Positions 25,254-33,856 of a stretch of 64,000 nucleotides of DNA are shown one piece after another. A model generated the notes under the pieces. That model ran no database searches, was not told the origin of the DNA, and saw nothing but the letters and a program-made list of their open reading frames with translations. Position 1 is the stretch's first letter. The number at the start of each line of letters is the position of its first letter. The stretch is from assembly GCA_902363555.1 (NCBI GenBank), contig CABJAM010000001.1, positions 1,164,769 to 1,228,768 of the forward strand, written 5' to 3'. The stretch comes from Lachnospiraceae bacterium. GTDB taxonomy: Bacteria > Bacillota > Clostridia > Lachnospirales > Lachnospiraceae. The translations under genes were made by a program, and so were the position numbers.

Positions 25254-26945
25254 TTAAAAGTGTTTGCAAATGACCTTACAATGTTTTTTATAGCATGCGA
25301 TTCCATAGCCCAATATTGTGTCCATGCCATCGGCCTGCAGCTTGGATGTATATTGTAAATCTATGATCTGTGCCATCGCCTTTTCACACCCGATCTCCAA
25401 TGCATCATTTTCAGCATATTTGACTTCAATAATGATACCAATCCGTTCGTCCTCGATTTCAACAAAGATATCACTGTAACCATCGCCGGCCTCCATATTT
25501 GAGCGGATGATCCAGTCATCTTCACTGCTGAGCAGACCGAGGAGGATTCCATGATAAAAGTTTTCTTTCTTTGATATTGGTGAAAATGTATCCCGGATAC
25601 TGATTGTTTTTAGCAGGTAAGCATTGAGTATTTGTTCAGTCTCATGGGCTTTTCCTTCTTTTAATGACCGGCAAAATTCGCTCAATCCTATACGGTCTTT
25701 ATAGACGAGTTCTTTAAACCATTCCTCTACTTGAGCGACAAATATTTTATGGATTTCCAGGTTTGGAATGATCAAGTCATATGTTCCGGCAGAAGGATGC
25801 CCTTTATATGTCAGATATCCCGTTGTAAATAGTACACTCCACATATTGTCGATAGATGTTTCCAATTCATCATAGGTCAATTCTTCAACAATTGTTTTAC
25901 TTACCGCTTCTCCGGCAATCAGGCGTTCAATTTCTCTTTGAGCTGGCTTTCGCGCCTTTTGAATAAACCGCTTTACGATATGATTACTGCTTGTATGTGT
26001 CCAATAAGTCTCGGGTTCTTTTTGGGGATCTGTCAGGAGATCGTCGCAGTAGCATATAACATCCCATGGACAATAAACGCTGACGTTCCCAAAACGATAT
26101 CCGTCATACCACTGCTTAATCGTATCATAATGATTTGACAGCGCATAGTATTCCAGCATAAGTTTTACGTCTTTATCTGTAAAGCCGAAATATTCATCAT
26201 ATTTGACATTCGTTATAGACAGAACTTTAAAATTGTTCAATCCGGTAAAAATACTTTCCTTGGCAATTCTCAGGCAGCCGGTTAAAACCGCAAAGTAAAG
26301 ACTTTCATTGGTTTTCAGCGATTGTTCCAGTAAATTTCTCATTAACATAACCATTTGTTTATAATAACCGGATTCAAAGGCTTTATCCAGCGGAACATCG
26401 TATTCGTCAATGAGTATAATGACCTTCTGACCATAATATTGGTAAAGCAATAATGATAACGCTCGTAAAGCATTCATAAGATCTGCGTCACGCATGTTTG
26501 GTTCCATCAATCGCCTGATTGTATTTTGTTGTGGTTCGGTTAATTGTGATATGTTTAAATTATTATATATACGCTGTGTCTCTTCATTAATAATTAAACG
26601 CAGCATGTCCTTTGCGTTAGAAAATGTATCCGCCTTACACCCTTTGAGTGACAGTGAAATTACAGGAAATTTACCCATGTATCTACGGCATAACTCGGTT
26701 TCTTTGTATATTTCCAATCCTTTAAATAAAGAGCTGTTACATCCAATTTCAAAGAAGGATTTGAGCATACTCATATTAAGGGATTTCCCAAAACGTCTGG
26801 GGCGGGTAAAAAGATTCACTTCACCCCAATTGTAAAGCAGATCCCGGATCAATCCGGTTTTATCAACATAATAAAAACCTTCTGTACGGATTTTTTCAAA
26901 GCTTTCGATACCTACTGGCAGTTTTACAATTTGTTCCGCGGCCAT
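25254..26945 (-). CDS. AAA-ATPase-like protein with C-terminal PD-(D/E)XK nuclease domain
   Basis: 563 residues from the ATG at 26945 (AAGGAG upstream); the open frame beyond it has no ribosome site. The N-terminus (LPVGIESFEKIRTEGFYYVDKTGLI) and Walker A (TRPRRFGKSLNMSML) are those of the predicted AAA-ATPase family. Walker B is KVIILIDEYDVPLD. The C-terminus (GDGYSDIFVEIEDERIGIII then EVKYAEN) carries the D...ExK nuclease signature. The family is very common in gut anaerobes, its function is unsettled, and mobile or defence roles are suspected. Lower GC than its neighbours marks the edge of an accessory island. Confidence 0.88.
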   Translation of the reverse strand: MAAEQIVKLPVGIESFEKIRTEGFYYVDKTGLIRDLLYNWGEVNLFTRPRRFGKSLNMSMLKSFFEIGCNSSLFKGLEIYKETELCRRYMGKFPVISLSLKGCKADTFSNAKDMLRLIINEETQRIYNNLNISQLTEPQQNTIRRLMEPNMRDADLMNALRALSLLLYQYYGQKVIILIDEYDVPLDKAFESGYYKQMVMLMRNLLEQSLKTNESLYFAVLTGCLRIAKESIFTGLNNFKVLSITNVKYDEYFGFTDKDVKLMLEYYALSNHYDTIKQWYDGYRFGNVSVYCPWDVICYCDDLLTDPQKEPETYWTHTSSNHIVKRFIQKARKPAQREIERLIAGEAVSKTIVEELTYDELETSIDNMWSVLFTTGYLTYKGHPSAGTYDLIIPNLEIHKIFVAQVEEWFKELVYKDRIGLSEFCRSLKEGKAHETEQILNAYLLKTISIRDTFSPISKKENFYHGILLGLLSSEDDWIIRSNMEAGDGYSDIFVEIEDERIGIIIEVKYAENDALEIGCEKAMAQIIDLQYTSKLQADGMDTILGYGIACYKKHCKVICKHF

Positions 26946-26994
26946 CTTACCCACACTCCTTCCATGTTGATCTGCTTGCCCTTTTCCTGTCAGG

Positions 26995-27011
26995 GATTTC
27001 CAAGGGAAATC
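26995..27011 (-). repeat. Hairpin of the GATTTC/GAAATC-TGACA family
   Basis: Read leftward, GATTTC / GAAATC is followed by CCTGACAGG. It lies 50 bp upstream of the AAA-ATPase start, in the same orientation relative to its gene as the other copies. Confidence 0.5.
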
Positions 27012-27115
27012 GTTGACCTGCTCGCGCATCAGCGCGATTCCTCTGCTAGGCAATTCCTATTATAAAAGTATTTCCAGTATAAAGCAATGATATAAAAGGA
27101 AAATTTGCTATATGC

Positions 27116-27143
27116 GTAACAGTTCGGCAACTTTGAATGTTAT
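27116..27143. repeat. GTAAC-type intergenic hairpin repeat
   Basis: GTAACAGTTCGG ... TTTGAATGTTAT, in the 513-bp spacer between the AAA-ATPase and RQC-GNAT genes. Confidence 0.5.
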
Positions 27144-27268
27144 AATCTTACGCGACTGTTTGACATCGAATAAATAGTGCGCTATATTAAAAGCATCGGT
27201 AATAAGCTTATTCTGTTATCGTTCAGAGAGCCGAGCTGTTACCTTATTCTTGTGCAAAGATTACAGAT

Positions 27269-27431
27269 AGTACAGCATTGTATTAATTTCTCATCAATGA
27301 GCACTCGCTATCCACGCCAGAAGCATGCCTACAAAGCTAGCCGTAGGGTCCGCTACGCCGTCGCTTTGCAGACGCGCTTCTGACGCGGATATCAAGCACT
27401 CATTACTACAAAATTAATGCAATGCTGTACT
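27269..27431. repeat. MITE-like 163-bp palindromic element
   Basis: Left and right arms of about 75 nt are inverted copies (roughly three quarters identical), with perfect 12-nt tips AGTACAGCATTG / CAATGCTGTACT. The centre contains GCTAGCCGTAGGGTCCGCTACGCC. It ends 27 bp before the ATG of the RQC-GNAT gene. Its tip sequence recurs in a relic at 62165-62203. Confidence 0.8.
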
Positions 27432-27458
27432 GGAAAAAATACGATAGGGGATATATTT

Positions 27459-28499
27459 ATGAGCAGAAGACGTGTGCAGTTTACATTAGATTCTGGAAAT
27501 ATCCAGTCACTGACAAGTGAAGAAATTAAGATGATTCTGCGGGCTGCCGATGAACTGATTGGCACAGGCGGAAGAAGTATTCTGGTTAAAATATTAAAGG
27601 GCTCTAAAGATAAGAAGGTTTTGGAGCATAAGCTGGATCAGTGCCCGGCATATGGCTTTTACAAATCCATGACGATGACTGAGATTTCATATCGGGTGGA
27701 CTGGATGATCGAGCAGGATTATATCGACATTGATTATGCAGGCCGTCTGCCCATGATTGTATTCACGGATCAGGGATGGGCGATCGAGAAGGAAACCCTG
27801 ATTGAAGAATTTTATGAAAAGTTCCGTTTGTATCTGAAGGAAAACCGGACGGATATAGTTAATGAAATGAAGGACTATAATCGTCAGGTTGTGTTTGGCC
27901 TTCTTGAAAAGATACGCGACAGTAAAAACAAAGCGTTTATTCCCATGCTCGAAGCATGGAAGGCGGTTGATGTGCGCAAAGTAAGACAGCGGATTAGCAG
28001 TGTCCAAAAATCACTTGAGAGTGGCGATGTTACACCGGTAATCAGCTTTCGTAAAGCTGTAAAGTCAGATGCCGCCATGATCACACACCTTATCCATGAT
28101 ACGGTGATGCAGCAGTATCCAAGGTATTACCCGAAAGAGGTTGCTGATTTCTTTTGCCTGTTCCACAGCAAGGAGCGGATATTGGAGGATATCGGGACCG
28201 GAAATGTATGGCTGCTGATGGGAGATGACCAGATACTGGGAACCGGGACTATCGAAGAAAATCATATGACCCGTGTTTATGTGCCGCCCAAATTACAGCA
28301 CAAGGGGTATGGAAGCAGGATCATGCAGGAGCTGGAAATGCGGATCGCACAAAATTATGATACCGTGGGGCTGGATGCCTCGCTTCCGGCTTGCCGGGTT
28401 TATGAAAAACGTGGGTATCATACCATCAGGCATGATCAGATTAATTTAATGAATGATGTTATACTTGTATATGATGTGATGGAAAAGCAGGTACGATAA
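27459..28499 (+). CDS. RQC-minor-type DNA-binding domain fused to a GNAT acetyltransferase
   Basis: 346 residues from the ATG at 27459 with AGGGGAT upstream. Residues 1-120 (VQFTLDSGNIQSLTSEEIKM; GGRSILVKILKGSKDKKVLE; MTEISYRVDWMIEQDYIDI) look like the stand-alone winged-helix RQC domain related to the RecQ C-terminal domain. Residues 120-195 are a helical linker. Residues 195-346 are a GNAT fold: FRKAVKSDAAMITHLIHDTV, an acetyl-CoA loop in VYVPPKLQHKGYGSRIMQEL and LDASLPACRVYEKRGYHTI. Possible roles are acetylation of a nucleic-acid-associated target, a toxin-like or defence function, or tRNA/antibiotic modification. It sits in an island next to a CRISPR array. Confidence 0.8.
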   Translation: MSRRRVQFTLDSGNIQSLTSEEIKMILRAADELIGTGGRSILVKILKGSKDKKVLEHKLDQCPAYGFYKSMTMTEISYRVDWMIEQDYIDIDYAGRLPMIVFTDQGWAIEKETLIEEFYEKFRLYLKENRTDIVNEMKDYNRQVVFGLLEKIRDSKNKAFIPMLEAWKAVDVRKVRQRISSVQKSLESGDVTPVISFRKAVKSDAAMITHLIHDTVMQQYPRYYPKEVADFFCLFHSKERILEDIGTGNVWLLMGDDQILGTGTIEENHMTRVYVPPKLQHKGYGSRIMQELEMRIAQNYDTVGLDASLPACRVYEKRGYHTIRHDQINLMNDVILVYDVMEKQVR

Positions 28500-28510
28500 T
28501 ATTTTGTTAG

Positions 28511-28790
28511 TATACGTAGGTGATTGCGAAATAAGTTCGCAATCTTGATTCCAAACAAGGAAGCAACCCTGCGAAGTAGGATAGCCCATATTAAGAAGCG
28601 ATGTATTCAGATAATGGCACACTTGAATAAGCCATATTATGGAGTTGGTCAATATGGGATAGAAGCAGTGATAGAAATGTAGTTTTTCAGATGCAAAATT
28701 ATCCTGGCAACTTGAAAAAATATCTGCCAAAGAAAGCTGATAGTATGGTACCATATAGGTACAACTCCTTTCAGGTGGATATGGTTGATT
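28511..28790. mobile_element. Internally deleted relic of an IS1182-like insertion sequence (left of the CRISPR array)
   Basis: Positions 28511-28649 align with 32762-32903, and 28647-28790 align with 33581-33728, so this copy is the other relic with about 680 bp removed. The breakpoint lies at a GGT shared by both sides. The remaining right part still encodes, leftward, the transposase N-terminus beginning MVPYYQLS. No terminal inverted repeats could be fixed with confidence. Confidence 0.75.
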
Positions 28791-29161
28791 GTTCAGGCTC
28801 TATTGAGGTTGATCCGGATCGGGAGCTTATTATAGATGAGATGAGGGCGGGTGGAAAAACGCTGCGTGCAATTGCAACATATTCTATTTGGGTAGATACA
28901 GATCCAGTAATTGCAAGGGCTCGGATTGTGCAAAGAGACCTTGCTCATGGAGAGAATGGCGGAACTGTTGAGTCTATAACAGAATTTGCCGACGGGCGGG
29001 ATTCCTTGCTGCTTCCGTTGTTCTTAGAAGATGAAACATGGAAATATGCGGATGTTATTGTTAATGGCTTAAATTCAGATTTAAGCTCCGATAACCTTTT
29101 AATCCATGTTCCAATGGGAAATGAAAATTACAGGAAGCGGAGCAAAACTTCCTATGACTGA
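28791..29161 (+). pseudogene. C-terminal fragment of a P-loop nucleoside/uridine kinase-like protein
   Basis: The frame runs in from the IS relic and then becomes protein-like: DRELIIDEMRAGG, TYSIWVDTDPVIARARIVQR and KYADVIVNGL, ending at a TGA at 29161. The DTDPVIARARIVQRD stretch resembles the lid of uridine kinase-type enzymes. The Walker A half is missing, apparently removed at the IS junction. The functional assignment is tentative; the truncation is clear. Confidence 0.4.
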
Positions 29162-29219
29162 CGACAATGCGGCAGATGGCAAAATCGGCAGTGCTGTTAG
29201 TTTTCATGTATGAGGAACT

Positions 29220-29264
29220 GGTGCGAACCTGAAGTGAACATGAAATCTCAGGGGGATTCGCACC
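29220..29264 (+). promoter_or_regulatory. CRISPR leader hairpin typical of type I-C
   Basis: Perfect 8-bp arms GGTGCGAA / TTCGCACC enclose GTGAACATGAAATCTC and related bases. This motif usually occurs between cas2 and the array in type I-C loci of Firmicutes, and it marks the start of the leader (about 29200-29392). Confidence 0.6.
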
Positions 29265-29315
29265 TGGATTTTTGCACAAAATGGGAGCGATTTGTTGGCA
29301 AACTGCGTTTTGTAG

Positions 29316-29344
29316 TTGCATTTTGTGGGGGGAATGTGTAAAAT
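29316..29344 (+). promoter_or_regulatory. Predicted leader promoter of the CRISPR array
   Basis: TTGCAT (29316-29321), a 17-bp spacer and TAAAAT (29339-29344). Transcription would start about 40 bp before the first repeat and run rightward through the array. Confidence 0.5.
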
Positions 29345-29392
29345 GGTATAAGAAAGACGCAAATTCTTTGATGAAATTTGTGGACTTTTGAT

Positions 29393-32300
29393 GTCGCTCC
29401 TTCGCGGGAGCGTGGATTGAAACTCCGGTGCCCAGCCCAGGGCGTTGTACACATCTTGTCGCTCCTTCGCGGGAGCGTGGATTGAAACTCCGATGTGATC
29501 AGTTAAAGGCACCAGTCGCACAGTCGCTCCTTCGCGGGAGCGTGGATTGAAACCTGATAAAATATTAATTATTAGAGGAACAAATGTGTCGCTCCTTCGC
29601 GGGAGCGTGGATTGAAACCGGATGGTGTTGGCACTTTCAGAAAACAAATGTGTCGCTCCTTCGCGGGAGCGTGGATTGAAACAGACCAAGAAGGAGGATG
29701 ACAAACGTGCGGAGCTATGTCGCTCCTTCGCGGGAGCGTGGATTGAAACTGCTGTACGGTATTTTTTATATTGTTAGCCGCCTGTCGCTCCTTCGCGGGA
29801 GCGTGGATTGAAACCATTTTTGAAGTCGAGGTAGCTTCCGTCGCTAAGTCGCTCCTTCGCGGGAGCGTGGATTGAAACGTACACAAAGAACTATATGAAA
29901 AATAGGGAGGATAGGTCGCTCCTTCGCGGGAGCGTGGATTGAAACAAGTCGAACATACGACTGGGAGAACAAAGATTTATCGTCGCTCCTTCGCGGGAGC
30001 GTGGATTGAAACGCTGCTGAGTGGAGAGCGGTGCAGCAGGCTGCCGTCGCTCCTTCGCGGGAGCGTGGATTGAAACAACAGTTTCGGCTTTTTGGGGCAT
30101 TGTCTGAGTGTCGCTCCTTCGCGGGAGCGTGGATTGAAACCTCGGTGACCTCTAAATAATCCGCCATTTCACAGCGTCGCTCCTTCGCGGGAGCGTGGAT
30201 TGAAACACCGCGCCTCATACCTGTGCGATATGCCAATAGTGTCGCTCCTTCGCGGGAGCGTGGATTGAAACGATCGTATCCTCATGTCCGGTATCATACC
30301 GGACCTGTCGCTCCTTCGCGGGAGCGTGGATTGAAACCCGTCTCTATAATGGGCCTCAATGCGAAGCCGATCGTCGCTCCTTCGCGGGAGCGTGGATTGA
30401 AACGAAGGAGGTATAAGAGTGGAAAGATTAACGATACCGTCGCTCCTTCGCGGGAGCGTGGATTGAAACAGTTTCCTGCGCCCTGTTGGTTCGATTCCAG
30501 CTAGTCGCTCCTTCGCGGGAGCGTGGATTGAAACATCGACGACCCACAGAAAGCGTTAGAAGAAATGGTCGCTCCTTCGCGGGAGCGTGGATTGAAACGG
30601 GTTCGCCGGGAAGCATAGGTGGCACACCACCGTCGCTCCTTCGCGGGAGCGTGGATTGAAACACATAATGTTTTGATCGTATTATATGTAAGCATAGGTC
30701 GCTCCTTCGCGGGAGCGTGGATTGAAACGCCCTGCATGCGGTAGGAAGTTGCAAAAAATATAGTCGCTCCTTCGCGGGAGCGTGGATTGAAACGATTAAA
30801 GGCATTGTTTCGACTGCGTGGGATGCCGGTCGCTCCTTCGCGGGAGCGTGGATTGAAACATCATGGCTGATGACCCTGAGCTCAATAAAAAGGCGTCGCT
30901 CCTTCGCGGGAGCGTGGATTGAAACATCTGTGATAATTGCCATGCAAAATTAAATATCGTCGCTCCTTCGCGGGAGCGTGGATTGAAACGTTTTAAACCA
31001 GCGAAAAGGCCATTCATCACATCGGTCGCTCCTTCGCGGGAGCGTGGATTGAAACAAATGACACTTATCTTGCTTGTGGTACAGAGTATGTCGTCGCTCC
31101 TTCGCGGGAGCGTGGATTGAAACATCAAGTCTTGCTCCTATTCCCATCAATTGCACCGTCGCTCCTTCGCGGGAGCGTGGATTGAAACATTTCCAAGCCC
31201 TTCTACGGACGATGCCATCCGCGTCGCTCCTTCGCGGGAGCGTGGATTGAAACTCCTTTTGGCCTTTGCGGTGCGTTCGGCTTTTAACGTCGCTCCTTCG
31301 CGGGAGCGTGGATTGAAACACCTACATAGACGACGTAGACCCGTTGACCGGTGTCGCTCCTTCGCGGGAGCGTGGATTGAAACGCAGTAAACCGATCACG
31401 AAGGTTGACAGTGCTCCGTCGCTCCTTCGCGGGAGCGTGGATTGAAACACCCTCAACGGATCGCCGATCACACCAAAGGCGATCGTCGCTCCTTCGCGGG
31501 AGCGTGGATTGAAACGAATATGAACACGGAGAAATCAAAACCGAAGAGTGTCGCTCCTTCGCGGGAGCGTGGATTGAAACAAGTGCAATGACACAACCCG
31601 CAGGGTGAAGTATATGTCGCTCCTTCGCGGGAGCGTGGATTGAAACATGTATCTCCCCTTGTTGAGTTATATGTATCTGAGTCGCTCCTTCGCGGGAGCG
31701 TGGATTGAAACGGAAGGAAAGCGACCTACAAGAGAAGAGTACGAGTCGCTCCTTCGCGGGAGCGTGGATTGAAACAGTTCGTCAAACTGGTCTGCTGGCA
31801 TCGTAAAAGTCGCTCCTTCGCGGGAGCGTGGATTGAAACTCCAGACTTGCCCCACTGGCAAGAGGGCCTTTAAAGTCGCTCCTTCGCGGGAGCGTGGATT
31901 GAAACTGCATGACGATCCTGCATCAATATACAGCAAAGGTCGCTCCTTCGCGGGAGCGTGGATTGAAACAGATGACCAAATACAGCCCAAAGGCTGATGA
32001 GGAGTCGCTCCTTCGCGGGAGCGTGGATTGAAACATCTCCTACTGATTTTGTTGAGGTCAACAAAACGTCGCTCCTTCGCGGGAGCGTGGATTGAAACAC
32101 CTTGACGGCGAACAGATGGCAAAGGCTATGCGTCGCTCCTTCGCGGGAGCGTGGATTGAAACGGACTGTCAAAGCTGCCGTCCGACAGTTTCAGGTGTCG
32201 CTCCTTCGCGGGAGCGTGGATTGAAACATCAATGCACGGGTCACAAGTATCAGTGACAAAATGTCGCTCCTTCGCGGGAGCGTGGATTGAAACAAAACAT

Positions 32301-32747
32301 TCCAGCCTTGAGCTTATAGTATCTCTAGTCGCTCCTTCGCGGGAGCGTGGATTGAAACATTAAGGGGGCGCTCTTGTGAAGAAAATAAGAAAGTCGCTCC
32401 TTCGCGGGAGCGTGGATTGAAACATCCTCCGGGTCATCATTATCCGGATCAAAATCGGTCGCTCCTTCGCTGGAGCGTGGATTGAAACCTTGATTTTCCA
32501 GCGCCGACATGGTATACTAAAAGTCGCTCCTTTGCGGGAGCGTGGATTGAAACGCCTACGGTGCTTTTTGAGTACGACGGCGTTGAGTCGCTCCTTCGCG
32601 GGAGCGTGGATTGAAACCTACATAATCTGGCATGTCATATAAATCTACAGTGTCGCTCCTTCGCGGGAGCGTGGATTGAAACATCCATCTATCCCGACAA
32701 ATTTTACATGCAATCTGTCGCTCCTTCGCGGGAGCGCGGATTGAAAC
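29393..32747 (+). CRISPR. Type I-C-like CRISPR array, 52 repeats and 51 spacers, no adjacent cas genes
   Basis: The 31-nt repeat starts GTCGCTCCTTCGCGGGAGCG and ends TGGATTGAAAC. Its 6-bp stem CGCTCC / GGAGCG and ATTGAAAC end are those of subtype I-C. I counted 52 repeat starts, from 29393 to 32717, with 51 spacers of 33-37 nt (mostly 33-35). The first 47 repeats are identical as far as I can read. Degenerate repeats occur only at the right end: 32458 (TTCGCTGG), 32523 (TTTGCGG) and 32717 (AGCGCGG). This fixes the leader on the left and transcription to the right. Neither flank holds cas genes within this window. Confidence 0.98.
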
Positions 32748-32761
32748 TACGAATATGATGA

Positions 32762-33735
32762 TATACTATAGGTGATTGTGAAATAAGTTCGCAATCTTGA
32801 TTCCAAACAAGGAAGCTATCCCGCGAAGTAGGATAGCCCGTATAAGAAGTGTGTATTCAGATAATGGTGCACTTGAATAAGCCATAAGGCTTATGGAGTT
32901 GGTAAGACCTATACAATGAGTGATTTTAACGTTCGTATGCATTCGTGCTTTTGAATCTTATCGGCAAGGATCACCCAATTAATTGTGTAATGCCTGCGAG
33001 AATCAGGTTGGCGTGAAGTGTTTTCTCATTTTGGGTTTTAGTCCGGCCAGGCAGAAGTAGTCTTTCAAGTAATCGATAGACCGCTACACAGGTTTTGGGT
33101 TTGTAGACCTGGTTCCATTCGTCAGTTCTTCTCGGAATACCTGGATATCGTCAAAGGCATTGGACTTGGCATAAGCTTTTAACTGTTTAATGATGCGGTT
33201 CGCGTATTTAGGATTGTTTTCTTTAACCTATGCTTCAATGCCGGAAGCGTCGAAGATCGTCCTATCCGCTTTGGAAGAGTCAATGTCCTGACAGATTGGT
33301 TCGGTCGGGTCAACAAGGCAGGAAAAAACATCTTCGAGTTCAGGAAGAAAGACCTGTTTGAAGCGTGTTATCTTTGAAGCATCTGGAACGTTGTCAAACC
33401 CACAGAATTCTCTGGGATGCCTGGAATAATGAAGAAAAACAAGTAACAGAGAGTCAGTAGGAATAGAAAAAATATGTTGAATAATCAAAACCCATAAAAA
33501 GGCAAACAAAGGGTATTTGCGGTTTCTGCCCGTAGATAAATTGAAGTGCTTCCGGAAGGAAGCCGGAACAATTTCAATAAGGTCAATATGGGATTAAAGC
33601 AGTGACAGAAATGCAGGTTTGTCAAATGCATAAATATCCTGGCAACTTGAAAAATTGTCTGCCGAAGAAAGCTGATAGTATGGTATCATATAGGTACAAC
33701 TCCTTTCAGGTGGATATGGTTGATTGTTACTAGAC
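32762..33735. mobile_element. Decayed IS1182-like insertion sequence (right of the CRISPR array)
   Basis: It begins 14 bp after the last repeat. The two ends are shared with the relic at 28511-28790, and the inside holds a broken leftward transposase. The right end carries the presumed transposase ribosome site (AGGAG on the minus strand, about 33702-33706). Clean terminal inverted repeats were not found, so the boundaries are those of the similarity between the two relics. Confidence 0.75.
33010..33689 (-). pseudogene. IS1182-family transposase, disrupted
   Basis: Read leftward from an ATG at 33689: MIPYYQLSSADNF, an in-frame TAA, then HIDLIEIVPASFRKHFNLST, IFSIPTDSLLLVFLHYSRHP, REFCGFDNVPDASKITRFKQ and TEPICQDIDSSKADRTIFDA. 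A stop follows GIEA. Translation resumes as ENNPKYANRIIKQLKAYAKS and then meets more stops. These are conserved pieces of the N-terminal half of IS1182-type DDE transposases. The catalytic C-terminal half is absent, so the gene is dead. Confidence 0.8.
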
Positions 33736-33856
33736 ATCTCAATTTTACCATAAATCTGTGAGGAGTTGATTCATTTTAGCAAAGAAAGACCGAATTTATA
33801 CGAGCTGTGGCTTTTCGCAAACGCCTAATTAGTATACGAAATGAGAGGTGATAAAA

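Noticed and set aside
29204..32510. Many open frames on both strands inside the CRISPR array, with repeated peptides such as VSIHAPAKER, FNPRSREGAT and QSTLPRRSD.
   Set aside because: They are translations of the CRISPR repeat in its different frames and are known sources of false gene calls.
32762..33735. Tried to define terminal inverted repeats and a target-site duplication for the IS relic.
   Set aside because: No convincing pair of ends was found by eye; only the similarity limits of the two relics are reported.
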